DNA of 13,198 bases, taken from the NCBI GenBank assembly GCA_964582265.1, contig CAZOQT010000029.1, positions 1-13,198 of the forward strand, read 5' to 3'. The notes beneath the pieces were generated by a model. That model worked only from the letters and a program-made list of their open reading frames with translations, was not told where the DNA came from and ran no database searches. Shown here piece after piece: positions 6,297 to 13,198 of the stretch. Position 1 is the first letter of the stretch, and each line of letters opens with the position of its first letter. The stretch is from JBAZYK01 sp964582265. GTDB lineage: Bacteria > Patescibacteriota > Gracilibacteria > UBA1369. Position numbers and translations under genes: made by a program.

Positions 6297-8951
6297 TTAC
6301 TTATTTACTAACGCAGCTTGAGCCGCCGCGACCCTTGCAATCGGCACTCTGTAAGGTGAAAGACTCACAAAATCCAAGCCGATTTTATGACAAAATTTAA
6401 TTGAATCTGGTTCACCACCCTGTTCACCGCAAATACCTATTTCAAGCGGTTTAAGGGCCTCACCGGTTTGCGCATTAACACGTTTTGCTCCACGACCAAG
6501 TTCCACGCACATTTGCATTAATCTTCCAACCGCTTTTTGATCTATTGATTCAGTTGGATCGCGATCCAAAATGCCATGATCAAGATAATAATTTAAAAAC
6601 TTACCGGCATCATCACGGCTGTAACCCCAGGTCATCTGTGTTAAATCGTTTGTTCCAAAAGAGAAGAAATCGGCTTGTAATGCCAGTTCATCCGCAATCA
6701 AACAGGCACGTGGCAATTCAATCATTGTGCCAATTTTATATTCAAATTTGATTTGATCTTTGTATTTTGAAATAACGCCTTCCACCATTTTACGGCTTAC
6801 TTTAAGCTCTTTTAGGTCGCCAATGAAAGGCAATTCAATTTCTGGCACAGGTTTAATTCCACGCGCGCTAACATCAATTGCGGCTTCAATAATCGCTTGA
6901 ACCTGCATTTCATAAATTTCTGGGTAGGTTATACCAAGTCTGGAACCGCGATGCCCAAGCATTGGGTTAACTTCGTGCAAATTTTCCACAATTTTTTCAA
7001 TTTCTTCAATTTTCATGCCCATTTCTTTAGCCAGTTCGGCCATTTGAGCTTCTGTTTTAGGCACAAATTCATGCAGTGGGGGATCAAGCAGGCGAATTGT
7101 TACAGGTAGATCGTCCATAACTTCAAAAATGCCGATAAAATCAGCTTTTTGCATTGGTAGCAGCTTAGCCAAAGCCTTTTTACGGCCTTCAGTATTATTT
7201 GCCACAATCATTTCCCGCACCGCTCCAATTCTATCCTCTTCAAAAAACATATGTTCTGTGCGGCAAAGTCCAATTCCTTCCGCCCCAAAATTTTTAGCCA
7301 CACGAGCATCATTTGGGGTATCTGCATTGGTGCGCACCTTCATTTTTCGCACGCTATCAGCCCATTCCAAAATTATTTTAAAATCGTCGGTCATTTCTGG
7401 CGTAGTCATAGGAACTGCTCCAAGCATTACTTCGCCGGTGGAACCGTTTAGAGTTATTAAATCGCCTTCTTTAATCAACAAATCCCCAATTTTAACAGTC
7501 TTACTTTTTGCATCAACTACAATGTCCGCGCAACCGGCTACGCAGCATTTACCCATACCACGGCAAACTACAGCGGCATGAGAAGTCATTCCCCCGGTGG
7601 AAGTTAAAATTCCTTTTGCCACGTGCATGCCATGAATATCTTCCGGAGAAGTTTCACGTCTAACCAAAATCACTTTTTCATCTCTTTCAAAACTCCAATT
7701 AACCGCGTCATCTGCAGTAAAAACAACTTTACCAACTGCCGCTCCAGGGGAGGCAGGCAAACCTTTTGCTACAACTTTTTTTTCTGCCTTTGGATCAAGA
7801 TCAGGATGCAGAAGCTGCTTTAACGAACTAGCATCAATGCGCAGTAAAGCCTCATTTTTGGTAATCAATTTTTCCATAACCATGTCTACTGCAATTTTGA
7901 TTGCAGCCTTTGCAGTGCGCTTGCCATTGCGGGTTTGCAGCATATAAAGTTTACCTTCTTGAATCGTAAATTCAATATCCTGCATGTCTCGATAATGGTT
8001 TTCCAGATTTTCACGAACTCCATTTAGCTGCGTAAAAATTTCCGGCATTACCTCTTTTAATTGTGATAATTTTTGTGGGGTACGAATTCCGGCAACAACA
8101 TCTTCACCTTGGGCATTCATCAAAAATTCCCCATAAAATTCTTTTTCCCCGGTTGAAGGATTACGTGTAAAAGCCACTCCCGTACCGGATGTATTTCCCA
8201 TATTGCCAAATACCATGGCCTGCACATTTACGGCAGTGCCTAATAGTCCGCTGATGTTGTTTAATTTTCTATAGGTAATTGCCCTGTCATTATTCCATGA
8301 TTTAAAAACCGCCTCGATCGCTAATTTAAGCTGTTCTTTTGGGTCTGTAGGGAAGTCAATTCCTGCCTTTTCTTTAACTATTCTCTTAAATTCACCAACT
8401 AGCGCGCGCAAATCAGCAGCGGTAAGTTCCGTGTCCAGCTTTACGCCCTTTTTTGCCTTGAGTTTATCGATTTCTTCTTCAAACTCTTCGTGTGAAATAC
8501 CTAAAACCACATTTCCAAACATATTCACAAAGCGTCTGTAAGCGTCATAACAAAAACGGTCATTTCCGGTTTTTTTGGCAAGTCCCTCTGCAGTTTTATC
8601 ATTAAGACCCAAATTCAAAATCGTATCCATCATTCCTGGCATAGAAAACTTTGCGCCAGAACGGACAGAGACAAGTAGTGGACTTTCCGCATCACCAAAT
8701 TTCATGCCGATTTTATCTTCCAAAGCTTTTAAATGGGCTTCCAGCTCAGCTTCATAGTTTGCAGGGTATGCACCTTCACCCTTTTCCGCTTTTTGATCAA
8801 GGTAATATTTACAAACTTCAGTTGTAATCGTAAAACCTGGTGGAACAGGTAACCCCAAAAGCGTCATTTCTGCTAAGTTTGCTCCCTTACCACCCAGTAA
8901 GTCTTTCATATCTTTATTTCCCTCATGGAAACCGTAAATCGACTTTGTCAT
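6297..8951 (-). CDS. ppdK: Pyruvate, phosphate dikinase
   Basis: Interconverts pyruvate + ATP + Pi and PEP + AMP + PPi in the cytoplasm. It can replace pyruvate kinase in glycolysis or feed gluconeogenesis. The 884 residues match the family length. The nucleotide-binding domain begins with GGKGANLAEM (20-29). The swivelling phosphohistidine domain has H458 in GGMTSHAAVV. The PEP/pyruvate barrel has R564 in CRTEHMFF, the metal/substrate pair N768-D769 in GTNDLTQ, and the catalytic Cys 841. After that Cys the sequence is CGEQGGEP, where the usual residue is His (CGEHGG). About ten extra residues precede the Cys compared with my memory of the clostridial enzyme. ATG 8951 follows the gdhA stop by 45 bases without a Shine-Dalgarno; MTKSIYGFHEG is a typical start. 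Context suggests cotranscription with glutamate dehydrogenase. Confidence 0.97.
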   Translation of the reverse strand: MTKSIYGFHEGNKDMKDLLGGKGANLAEMTLLGLPVPPGFTITTEVCKYYLDQKAEKGEGAYPANYEAELEAHLKALEDKIGMKFGDAESPLLVSVRSGAKFSMPGMMDTILNLGLNDKTAEGLAKKTGNDRFCYDAYRRFVNMFGNVVLGISHEEFEEEIDKLKAKKGVKLDTELTAADLRALVGEFKRIVKEKAGIDFPTDPKEQLKLAIEAVFKSWNNDRAITYRKLNNISGLLGTAVNVQAMVFGNMGNTSGTGVAFTRNPSTGEKEFYGEFLMNAQGEDVVAGIRTPQKLSQLKEVMPEIFTQLNGVRENLENHYRDMQDIEFTIQEGKLYMLQTRNGKRTAKAAIKIAVDMVMEKLITKNEALLRIDASSLKQLLHPDLDPKAEKKVVAKGLPASPGAAVGKVVFTADDAVNWSFERDEKVILVRRETSPEDIHGMHVAKGILTSTGGMTSHAAVVCRGMGKCCVAGCADIVVDAKSKTVKIGDLLIKEGDLITLNGSTGEVMLGAVPMTTPEMTDDFKIILEWADSVRKMKVRTNADTPNDARVAKNFGAEGIGLCRTEHMFFEEDRIGAVREMIVANNTEGRKKALAKLLPMQKADFIGIFEVMDDLPVTIRLLDPPLHEFVPKTEAQMAELAKEMGMKIEEIEKIVENLHEVNPMLGHRGSRLGITYPEIYEMQVQAIIEAAIDVSARGIKPVPEIELPFIGDLKELKVSRKMVEGVISKYKDQIKFEYKIGTMIELPRACLIADELALQADFFSFGTNDLTQMTWGYSRDDAGKFLNYYLDHGILDRDPTESIDQKAVGRLMQMCVELGRGAKRVNAQTGEALKPLEIGICGEQGGEPDSIKFCHKIGLDFVSLSPYRVPIARVAAAQAALVNK

Positions 8952-8996
8952 CTTGGATGAAAATGAATTTTTAAGCAGTGCTTTTGATATTAGGGG

Positions 8997-10262
8997 CTAG
9001 TTTAGACCACGTACCTGAATAAGATCAGAAAGTTTCTTAAGCGCTACTGCAAACGCAGCCTGTCTATATGTACAGTTATATTTATCACGTGTGTCACTTA
9101 CGCGCTTCCATGCGGCAACCATAATCTTCTTAAGCTTTTCCTGAACTTCTGGCAGATCCCAATAATAATGCTGCGCATTTTGTACCATTTCAAAATAACT
9201 TACTGTTACGCCACCTGCATTAGCCAAAATATCTGGAATCACCACAATTCCGCGCTTCTGTAAGATCTTATCTGCATCTGGTGAAGTTGGACCATTCGCA
9301 AGTTCCAAAATAACCTTTGCCTTTACACGATCAGCATTCGCACCTGTAACCTGGTTTTCTAAAGCTGCCAAAATAAGTACATCACAAGGAACTTCAATTA
9401 GTTCTTCATTTGTAATTTTTTTGCAGGCTTCAGTAGCATGAGGTTGGTATTCACTTCCTCCGCAGTTTACAACGGAACCGTTTTTAGACTTACAAGCAAG
9501 TGTAGCCATAGTATCAACACCTTCTGCGCAATAAATACCACCTTTTGAATCTGTGACAGCAACAACTTTAAATCCCGCTTCTCCCAAAATAGTTGCCATA
9601 TTGGAACCTGCATTACCAAAACCCTGAATAGCTACAGTAGTATTCTTTGGTTCCATGTTTAATTTAGACATGATTTCTTCAAGAATATATGCGCCACCCT
9701 GGCTAGTTGCATCATTTCTTCCCAAAGAACCGCCAAATGCCAATGGTTTGCCGGTTACCACGCCCCATAGATTTTCATCATGTAATCTTGAATATTCATC
9801 AGCAACCCAAGCCATTACTTGTGCGTCTGTGTTTACGTCTGGAGCTGGAACGTCCACTTTTGGTCCAACAATTGGTTCAATCATACGTACATATGTCCTG
9901 GTGATTCTTTCAAGTTCGGCAGGGGAATATTGATTTGGATCAAAAGCGATTCCACCTTTCGCACCTCCCAAAGGAATATCAACCACAGCACATTTCATGG
10001 TCATCCAAGTCGCCAAAGCTTTTACTTCGGAAAGGTCTACCTGTTGATGAAAGCGGATTCCACCCTTATATGGGCCTGGAGCATCGTTATGCTGTACACG
10101 ATAACCTGTTAAAACCTCTAATTTACCATTGTCTCTTCTAATTGGAATACTTACCTCAAGAATTCTTTTTGGTTTACTAATCACAAGTAAGCTTTCTTCA
10201 GGCAGATTAATAATCTCAGCTGCCTCACGAAGTTGCTGAAGAGTGTTATCGAAGAGTCCCAT
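8997..10262 (-). CDS. gdhA: Glutamate dehydrogenase (Glu/Leu/Phe/Val dehydrogenase family)
   Basis: Catalyses oxidative deamination of glutamate to 2-oxoglutarate and ammonia, or the reverse, in the cytoplasm. The 421 residues are the length of the hexameric clostridial/archaeal type. The N-terminal catalytic domain has PYKGGIRFH (64-72), K90 in WMTMKCAVV, the catalytic K102 in IPLGGAKGG, and D142 in PAPDVNT. TGKPLAFGGSLGR (170-182) links to the Rossmann domain, whose dinucleotide loop is GFGNAG (214-219). The residue ending the second strand is Asp (VTDSKGG), which does not clearly decide between NAD and NADP. Leucine dehydrogenases are shorter and lack the long N-terminal part, so glutamate is favoured. 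ATG 10262 lies 4 bases after the stop of the kinase-like gene. It ends in TAG. Confidence 0.93.
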   Translation of the reverse strand: MGLFDNTLQQLREAAEIINLPEESLLVISKPKRILEVSIPIRRDNGKLEVLTGYRVQHNDAPGPYKGGIRFHQQVDLSEVKALATWMTMKCAVVDIPLGGAKGGIAFDPNQYSPAELERITRTYVRMIEPIVGPKVDVPAPDVNTDAQVMAWVADEYSRLHDENLWGVVTGKPLAFGGSLGRNDATSQGGAYILEEIMSKLNMEPKNTTVAIQGFGNAGSNMATILGEAGFKVVAVTDSKGGIYCAEGVDTMATLACKSKNGSVVNCGGSEYQPHATEACKKITNEELIEVPCDVLILAALENQVTGANADRVKAKVILELANGPTSPDADKILQKRGIVVIPDILANAGGVTVSYFEMVQNAQHYYWDLPEVQEKLKKIMVAAWKRVSDTRDKYNCTYRQAAFAVALKKLSDLIQVRGLN

Positions 10263-10266
10263 AAAA

Positions 10267-10412
10267 TTAAAGGTTAAAGAGTTTCAGAAAGTTGTCCATG
10301 ATCGGCCCAGGGAAGATTGCCAGAGGTATGCTTAGGAAGTAAGCTACAATTTGCCCAGTGAAAGCTGCGAACAGGGGCACCGTGAGATTATCATCAAGTT
10401 TACCTGTATACA
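10267..10412 (-). CDS. Polyprenol/dolichol kinase-like protein, C-terminal fragment (interrupted by gap)
   Basis: The 47 readable residues begin YTGKLDDNLTVPL and continue as a hydrophobic helix to a TAA at 10267. DDNLTVPL is a hallmark of the C-terminus of dolichol/phytol/diacylglycerol kinase-family proteins, where it follows (A/V)E(L). This is therefore very probably the end of the gene whose first part is at 10503..11006. The stop is 4 bases before the gdhA start, which supports an operon. Frame continuity across the N's cannot be shown. Confidence 0.75.
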
Positions 10413-10422
10413 NNNNNNNNNN
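10413..10422. other. Scaffold gap (10 N)
   Basis: Ten unknown bases join two contigs. The run is probably a placeholder of fixed length rather than a measured gap. It falls in the kinase-like gene. Confidence 0.98.
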
Positions 10423-10502
10423 TATTGAAACAATCGAGCAGTTCACTTTCTTCGAAAATTCATGTAAAAAGTAAAATCGGATTTTACTTTTTAAGCTATT
10501 AT
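10423..10502. other. Unexplained contig-end segment beside the gap
   Basis: These ~80 bases separate the two parts of the kinase-like gene. The family would need only about five to ten residues between VIVF (encoded near 10512) and YTGKLDDN, so this segment does not belong in the gene. It has no recognisable coding content and holds a near-perfect palindrome (10465..10493). It may be a misassembled contig tip, or a real insertion. Confidence 0.6.
10465..10493. repeat. 14-base-arm inverted repeat (hairpin) at contig edge
   Basis: Arms 10465..10478 and 10480..10493 are perfect reverse complements with a single central base. In RNA this would fold as a stem of about 13 pairs with a three-base loop and A/T-run flanks, much like the terminator at 1028..1065. 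Such hairpins are known causes of assembly breaks. Confidence 0.85.
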
Positions 10503-11006
10503 TTATGGTGGGTGGAATACAATCACCGCCATGCTCAAAAAAACCGCAGGATAACTGGGTAAAAATAAGTAGCCAATTAAACAATTTATGGCGAGACCAG
10601 CTAAAAACCCTTCCAAAGTTTTATTTTTGTGTATCCGATGGCGACCAAATTTTATGCCCACAAGGGCGGAGGCAAGGTCACCAAAGATTGTTAGAAGCAT
10701 TGCGGTCATGGCAATTGGATAATCAAAGGCCGCGAACGTAATTATGGTTGCAGTAATAAAGAAAATAGTTCCTGTTACATTATTCTTTTCCCTTTTTCTT
10801 AGCGCAATAAAATCAGGCAATTTTGGCATATATTCAAGGCGAAGATACTCTATCTCCAGCAAAATCATTAACAGCAGGGTTAAGGCTAAAATGCCAATCC
10901 TCTGAGAAAAATACTGTCTAAGCACCGTGTACATAAGTAGCACAGGCAACTCCATCAAATGGAACAGTTTTCTAATAATTTCCTTATAAAGTGAAGGCTT
11001 TTGCAT
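10503..11006 (-). CDS. Polyprenol/dolichol kinase-like membrane protein, N-terminal part (broken)
   Basis: An integral membrane protein of the CTP-dependent dolichol/phytol/diacylglycerol kinase superfamily, which phosphorylates lipid alcohols. The start EIIRKLFHL (~9-17) is the usual family N-terminus. Several hydrophobic helices follow, with GDLASALVGIKFG (~108-120) and NKTLEGFLAG (~127-137) matching the family's GDxxAxxxGxxFG...KxxEGxxAG signature. Homology stops at about residue 163 (VIVF), after which the frame reads HPP and stops; the expected C-terminal piece is at 10267..10412. The gene is therefore either intact in the genome and damaged in assembly, or a real pseudogene. ATG 11006 has a promoter candidate 24 bases upstream and no Shine-Dalgarno. 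The substrate (undecaprenol, phytol, diacylglycerol) cannot be told from sequence. Confidence 0.78.
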   Translation of the reverse strand: MQKPSLYKEIIRKLFHLMELPVLLMYTVLRQYFSQRIGILALTLLLMILLEIEYLRLEYMPKLPDFIALRKREKNNVTGTIFFITATIITFAAFDYPIAMTAMLLTIFGDLASALVGIKFGRHRIHKNKTLEGFLAGLAINCLIGYLFLPSYPAVFLSMAVIVFHPP

Positions 11007-11030
11007 TAAAAGACCATTAAAACTGCCGCA

Positions 11031-11059
11031 ATTATACGCTTAAATGAAGATCTCACCAA
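11031..11059 (-). promoter_or_regulatory. Promoter candidate for the kinase-gdhA-ppdK operon
   Basis: On the minus strand TTGGTG (11059..11054), a 17-base spacer and a perfect TATAAT (11036..11031) lie in the 93-base space after the macroglobulin gene. The -10 ends 24 bases before ATG 11006. No other promoter of comparable quality was seen before gdhA or ppdK. Confidence 0.6.
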
Positions 11060-11099
11060 ACTACAAATTCTCCAATTCCTTCAATTTAATTACTTATTT

Positions 11100-13198
11100 T
11101 TAATTAGTGATTGAAAATTTTCTTCCTTCAGATCTTCCAAAGACTTCTGGAAAATAAATTTCTTGAGCCATTGCTGGCAAATCATGATAAGCCCCTGGAG
11201 TTGTTGCGCGCACAAAATATTCAATTTCATATACTCCTTTAGGAAGGAAGTCAGCAAAGTAACTCATGCGGTCGTCTTTTACTTCTGTATGGTTAAATCT
11301 CCAGATCTCATTAAAACAATCCCAGCTGTAACATGCGCCGCCTTTGCCTTGATTGTCTTCCTGCAATTGCTGTTGAGCAGTCTTTAAACTGAAATCCACA
11401 CCTTCCAAACCCGCTGGCAAAAAGTCCTCAACCAAAACGTAATAACGGTCTTCTGGTACAATAATTGTCATTTTACCCTTCAAGTTGTCACCAACTTTAA
11501 CAGAAGTTACAGGATTTTCTTCTTTTTTATCATCAACCGCAAAGTATTGTTGATGCACCTCAATCCCTTCATCACGCGCTGTAATTTGTTCTGTCGGTAA
11601 AAAGTATTGTAAATTCATATCAAAATACATCTTTCCTTTTCCATTTTTAGTAGCGGTAATTTCATTATCCAAATTATTTTGCAACAAGTCGGTTAATGAA
11701 ACTTTTACCTCTTCTCTGGTCTCAATATTATTTGCAGAAAAGCTCTTATGAATCTTTTCTGCGCCATTTACAGTAATAATACCATCATAATCTGCACTCA
11801 ATTCTCCGCTTGATTTCAAATATTCAATCAGCGCCAATAATGAAACTGCCGTTTCTTGAGTAGACGCAAGGTGACCATTTTTCTTTTCCATTAACATATA
11901 GCGCAAAATTTTTGGAATTAATGGGTTTGCTGGATCTATGCGATTAAGCATTTGCAAGACCAAAGCAGTAGTGCGGTTATTGGAATCAAAAAACTTGTAA
12001 TCAGGAGTTGTTTCTTCAAACTGCACACCTCTTGGAGTTTCCTTAGCCTTAACCAAAATTTCACTCTTTAAAGTATCAATTTTCTTTATTGTTTCCTGTA
12101 AAGCTGCTCCTTTTAATTTTTCTTGCCAGCTTAAATCCTGCAGCGCCATGGTTAAATATGTCTGCGCGGAAAGGCTTAAATTCTTGCGCGATTCAAACAA
12201 GTTATTAGTTAAGCCCATATCGCCCTGTCCCATTTCTGCAAGGACATAAAGCGCAAATGCACGTGCGTTAAATTCATACTTTGAAGGACTTGCAACTTTA
12301 GGTACAAAAGTCCCGCTTGTAATTTCGCTTATAACAAGATCTGCTCCGTCTGTTACTACAAATTTAGAAACATTATTATTGCCCAAATGTGTTTTAAGGA
12401 AATTCACCCCTCTATTCACCACATTCACGTCAACAGTGTAGCCTGCCTTTTTGGCTTCATTTAAAGTGAATAGCACGTAGCTGGTTACATGTGGGGTCGC
12501 TTGGCTGGTTTCCCATAATCCCCATCCTCCATTTTCCTGCTGCAACTTATATAATGATTGCAAGCCACTTTCCACGTTTTTTTGAAGATTTTTTTGATCG
12601 ATCAATTTGCCGGAAATTTTACCAATTACAGGTAAATTAATTAATTGTTTAAGGCTTAAATTTGGCAGCAGAGCACTGGAAATTTGCTCAGCGCAGCCAT
12701 ATGGGAAGGTCATTAAATATTCCAGGCCTTTGGTAATTGATGTTGCCAAAGTAGGAGCTGCGGAAATAGTTAATTGCCCAAATTTAGGATCGATATTATT
12801 TGGTAACCAAACAGTCTCCACGTGCTTAGTATCGTCAGAAATAACGCTTGATGTTGCTACTGTTTCTGGAAAGCTAAAAGTATGAATTGGCATTTTGTTT
12901 TCCAGAATGTCACCGATGTTTTTGTCATCTGCAGCAAGCGCCTTAAACGTAATTACGGCTTCTGGTTGATCCAAAACTGTCGCAGTGAATTCCACTTTCT
13001 TTTCTTCGCCCGTCTTTAAATGCACGCGTTTAACTGTATCGCCGCTTAATTTTATGCCACTGGCTTCAACCGAAACATCCAAATCAGTGTCGCGATCAAG
13101 ATAATTATGGACGATTGCTCCCATTTTAATTTCATCGTTGATGGTCAAAAATCTTGGCAAAACTGAGCGAATTAAAACATCTTTGCTAACTACAAATT
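11100..13198 (-). CDS. Bacterial alpha-2-macroglobulin, C-terminal part (5' partial)
   Basis: The frame is open through the right edge, so the start is outside; 698 residues are visible. A TTG at 13160 is an internal codon, not the start. These proteins are large periplasmic or surface protease traps that use a thioester to bind attacking proteases. VLPRFLTINDEIKMGAIVHN, at the window-edge end, is the alpha-2-macroglobulin domain signature. The thioester motif PYGCAEQ is intact (Cys codon 12693..12695, Gln codon 12684..12686). It is followed by the alpha-toroid thioester domain (GGWGLW repeat region onward) and a C-terminal beta domain with DDRM, VRATTPGAYHDLP and YFPEVFGRS, typical of bacterial members. 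Two cysteines flank YSWD near the end and might form a disulfide. No penicillin-binding protein 1C gene, the frequent partner, is downstream. It ends in TAA 93 bases before the next gene. Confidence 0.93.
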   Translation of the reverse strand, partial: FVVSKDVLIRSVLPRFLTINDEIKMGAIVHNYLDRDTDLDVSVEASGIKLSGDTVKRVHLKTGEEKKVEFTATVLDQPEAVITFKALAADDKNIGDILENKMPIHTFSFPETVATSSVISDDTKHVETVWLPNNIDPKFGQLTISAAPTLATSITKGLEYLMTFPYGCAEQISSALLPNLSLKQLINLPVIGKISGKLIDQKNLQKNVESGLQSLYKLQQENGGWGLWETSQATPHVTSYVLFTLNEAKKAGYTVDVNVVNRGVNFLKTHLGNNNVSKFVVTDGADLVISEITSGTFVPKVASPSKYEFNARAFALYVLAEMGQGDMGLTNNLFESRKNLSLSAQTYLTMALQDLSWQEKLKGAALQETIKKIDTLKSEILVKAKETPRGVQFEETTPDYKFFDSNNRTTALVLQMLNRIDPANPLIPKILRYMLMEKKNGHLASTQETAVSLLALIEYLKSSGELSADYDGIITVNGAEKIHKSFSANNIETREEVKVSLTDLLQNNLDNEITATKNGKGKMYFDMNLQYFLPTEQITARDEGIEVHQQYFAVDDKKEENPVTSVKVGDNLKGKMTIIVPEDRYYVLVEDFLPAGLEGVDFSLKTAQQQLQEDNQGKGGACYSWDCFNEIWRFNHTEVKDDRMSYFADFLPKGVYEIEYFVRATTPGAYHDLPAMAQEIYFPEVFGRSEGRKFSITN

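Noticed and set aside
7129..7581. Open frame of 150 codons on the plus strand
   Set aside because: It lies wholly antisense to the conserved ppdK gene, has no family resemblance and is explained by the codon pattern of ppdK.
8960..8996. Separate promoter or hairpin between gdhA and ppdK
   Set aside because: Only a 5-base inverted repeat with a 1-base loop and no convincing -35/-10 pair were found.
1067..10262. Possible recoding of TGA as Gly or Trp, as in some Patescibacteria
   Set aside because: The conserved genes (cyclase, nadK, ppdK, gdhA) run full length without any in-frame TGA, and glycines are written GGN. Nothing in the window requires recoding.
10505..10741. Plus-strand open frame of 78 codons
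   Set aside because: Antisense to the kinase-like gene and starting in the suspect contig-end segment; no recognisable motif.

Overview
The window is a gene-dense, AT-rich bacterial fragment with ten coding segments (nine genes, one of them split by a scaffold gap). Every intergenic space is about 100 bases or less, so there is no gene-free stretch over 300 bases. Ten N's at 10413..10422 show a scaffold join, probably in a metagenome assembly. Features that hint at lineage: no convincing Shine-Dalgarno sequence before any gene, ten stop codons that are TAA or TAG and never TGA, and surface proteins with glycine-rich linkers and a C-terminal membrane/arginine tail resembling MYXO-CTERM. An uncultivated lineage such as a Patescibacteria/Peregrinibacteria-like group is possible, but the sequence alone does not settle this.

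Left part (1..5795), mostly on the plus strand: the C-terminal part of a secreted glycine-rich protein; a terminator hairpin that also carries a strong extended -10; a CHASE2 adenylate cyclase; then, on the minus strand, a small putative lipoprotein diverging from a second glycine-rich membrane-anchored protein; then NAD kinase, probably cotranscribed with the second glycine-rich gene. The two glycine-rich proteins share a near-identical linker and a similar C-terminal anchor, so they look like substrates of one surface-sorting route. The cyclase, with its extracytoplasmic CHASE2 sensor, lies between them.

Right part (5806..13198), all on the minus strand, read from high to low coordinates: the C-terminal 698 residues of an alpha-2-macroglobulin with an intact thioester; a polyprenol/dolichol kinase-like membrane protein broken by the gap; glutamate dehydrogenase; pyruvate phosphate dikinase; and a small two-helix membrane protein. 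From the kinase onward the spacings are 4, 34-45 and about 30 bases and one promoter candidate precedes the kinase, so these probably form one operon. Glutamate dehydrogenase and pyruvate phosphate dikinase link amino-acid catabolism to the pyruvate/PEP node.

Four promoter candidates place the -10 box 24 to 28 bases before the start codon, implying 5' leaders of about 20 bases with no ribosome binding site. No tRNA, rRNA, CRISPR array or insertion sequence was seen.
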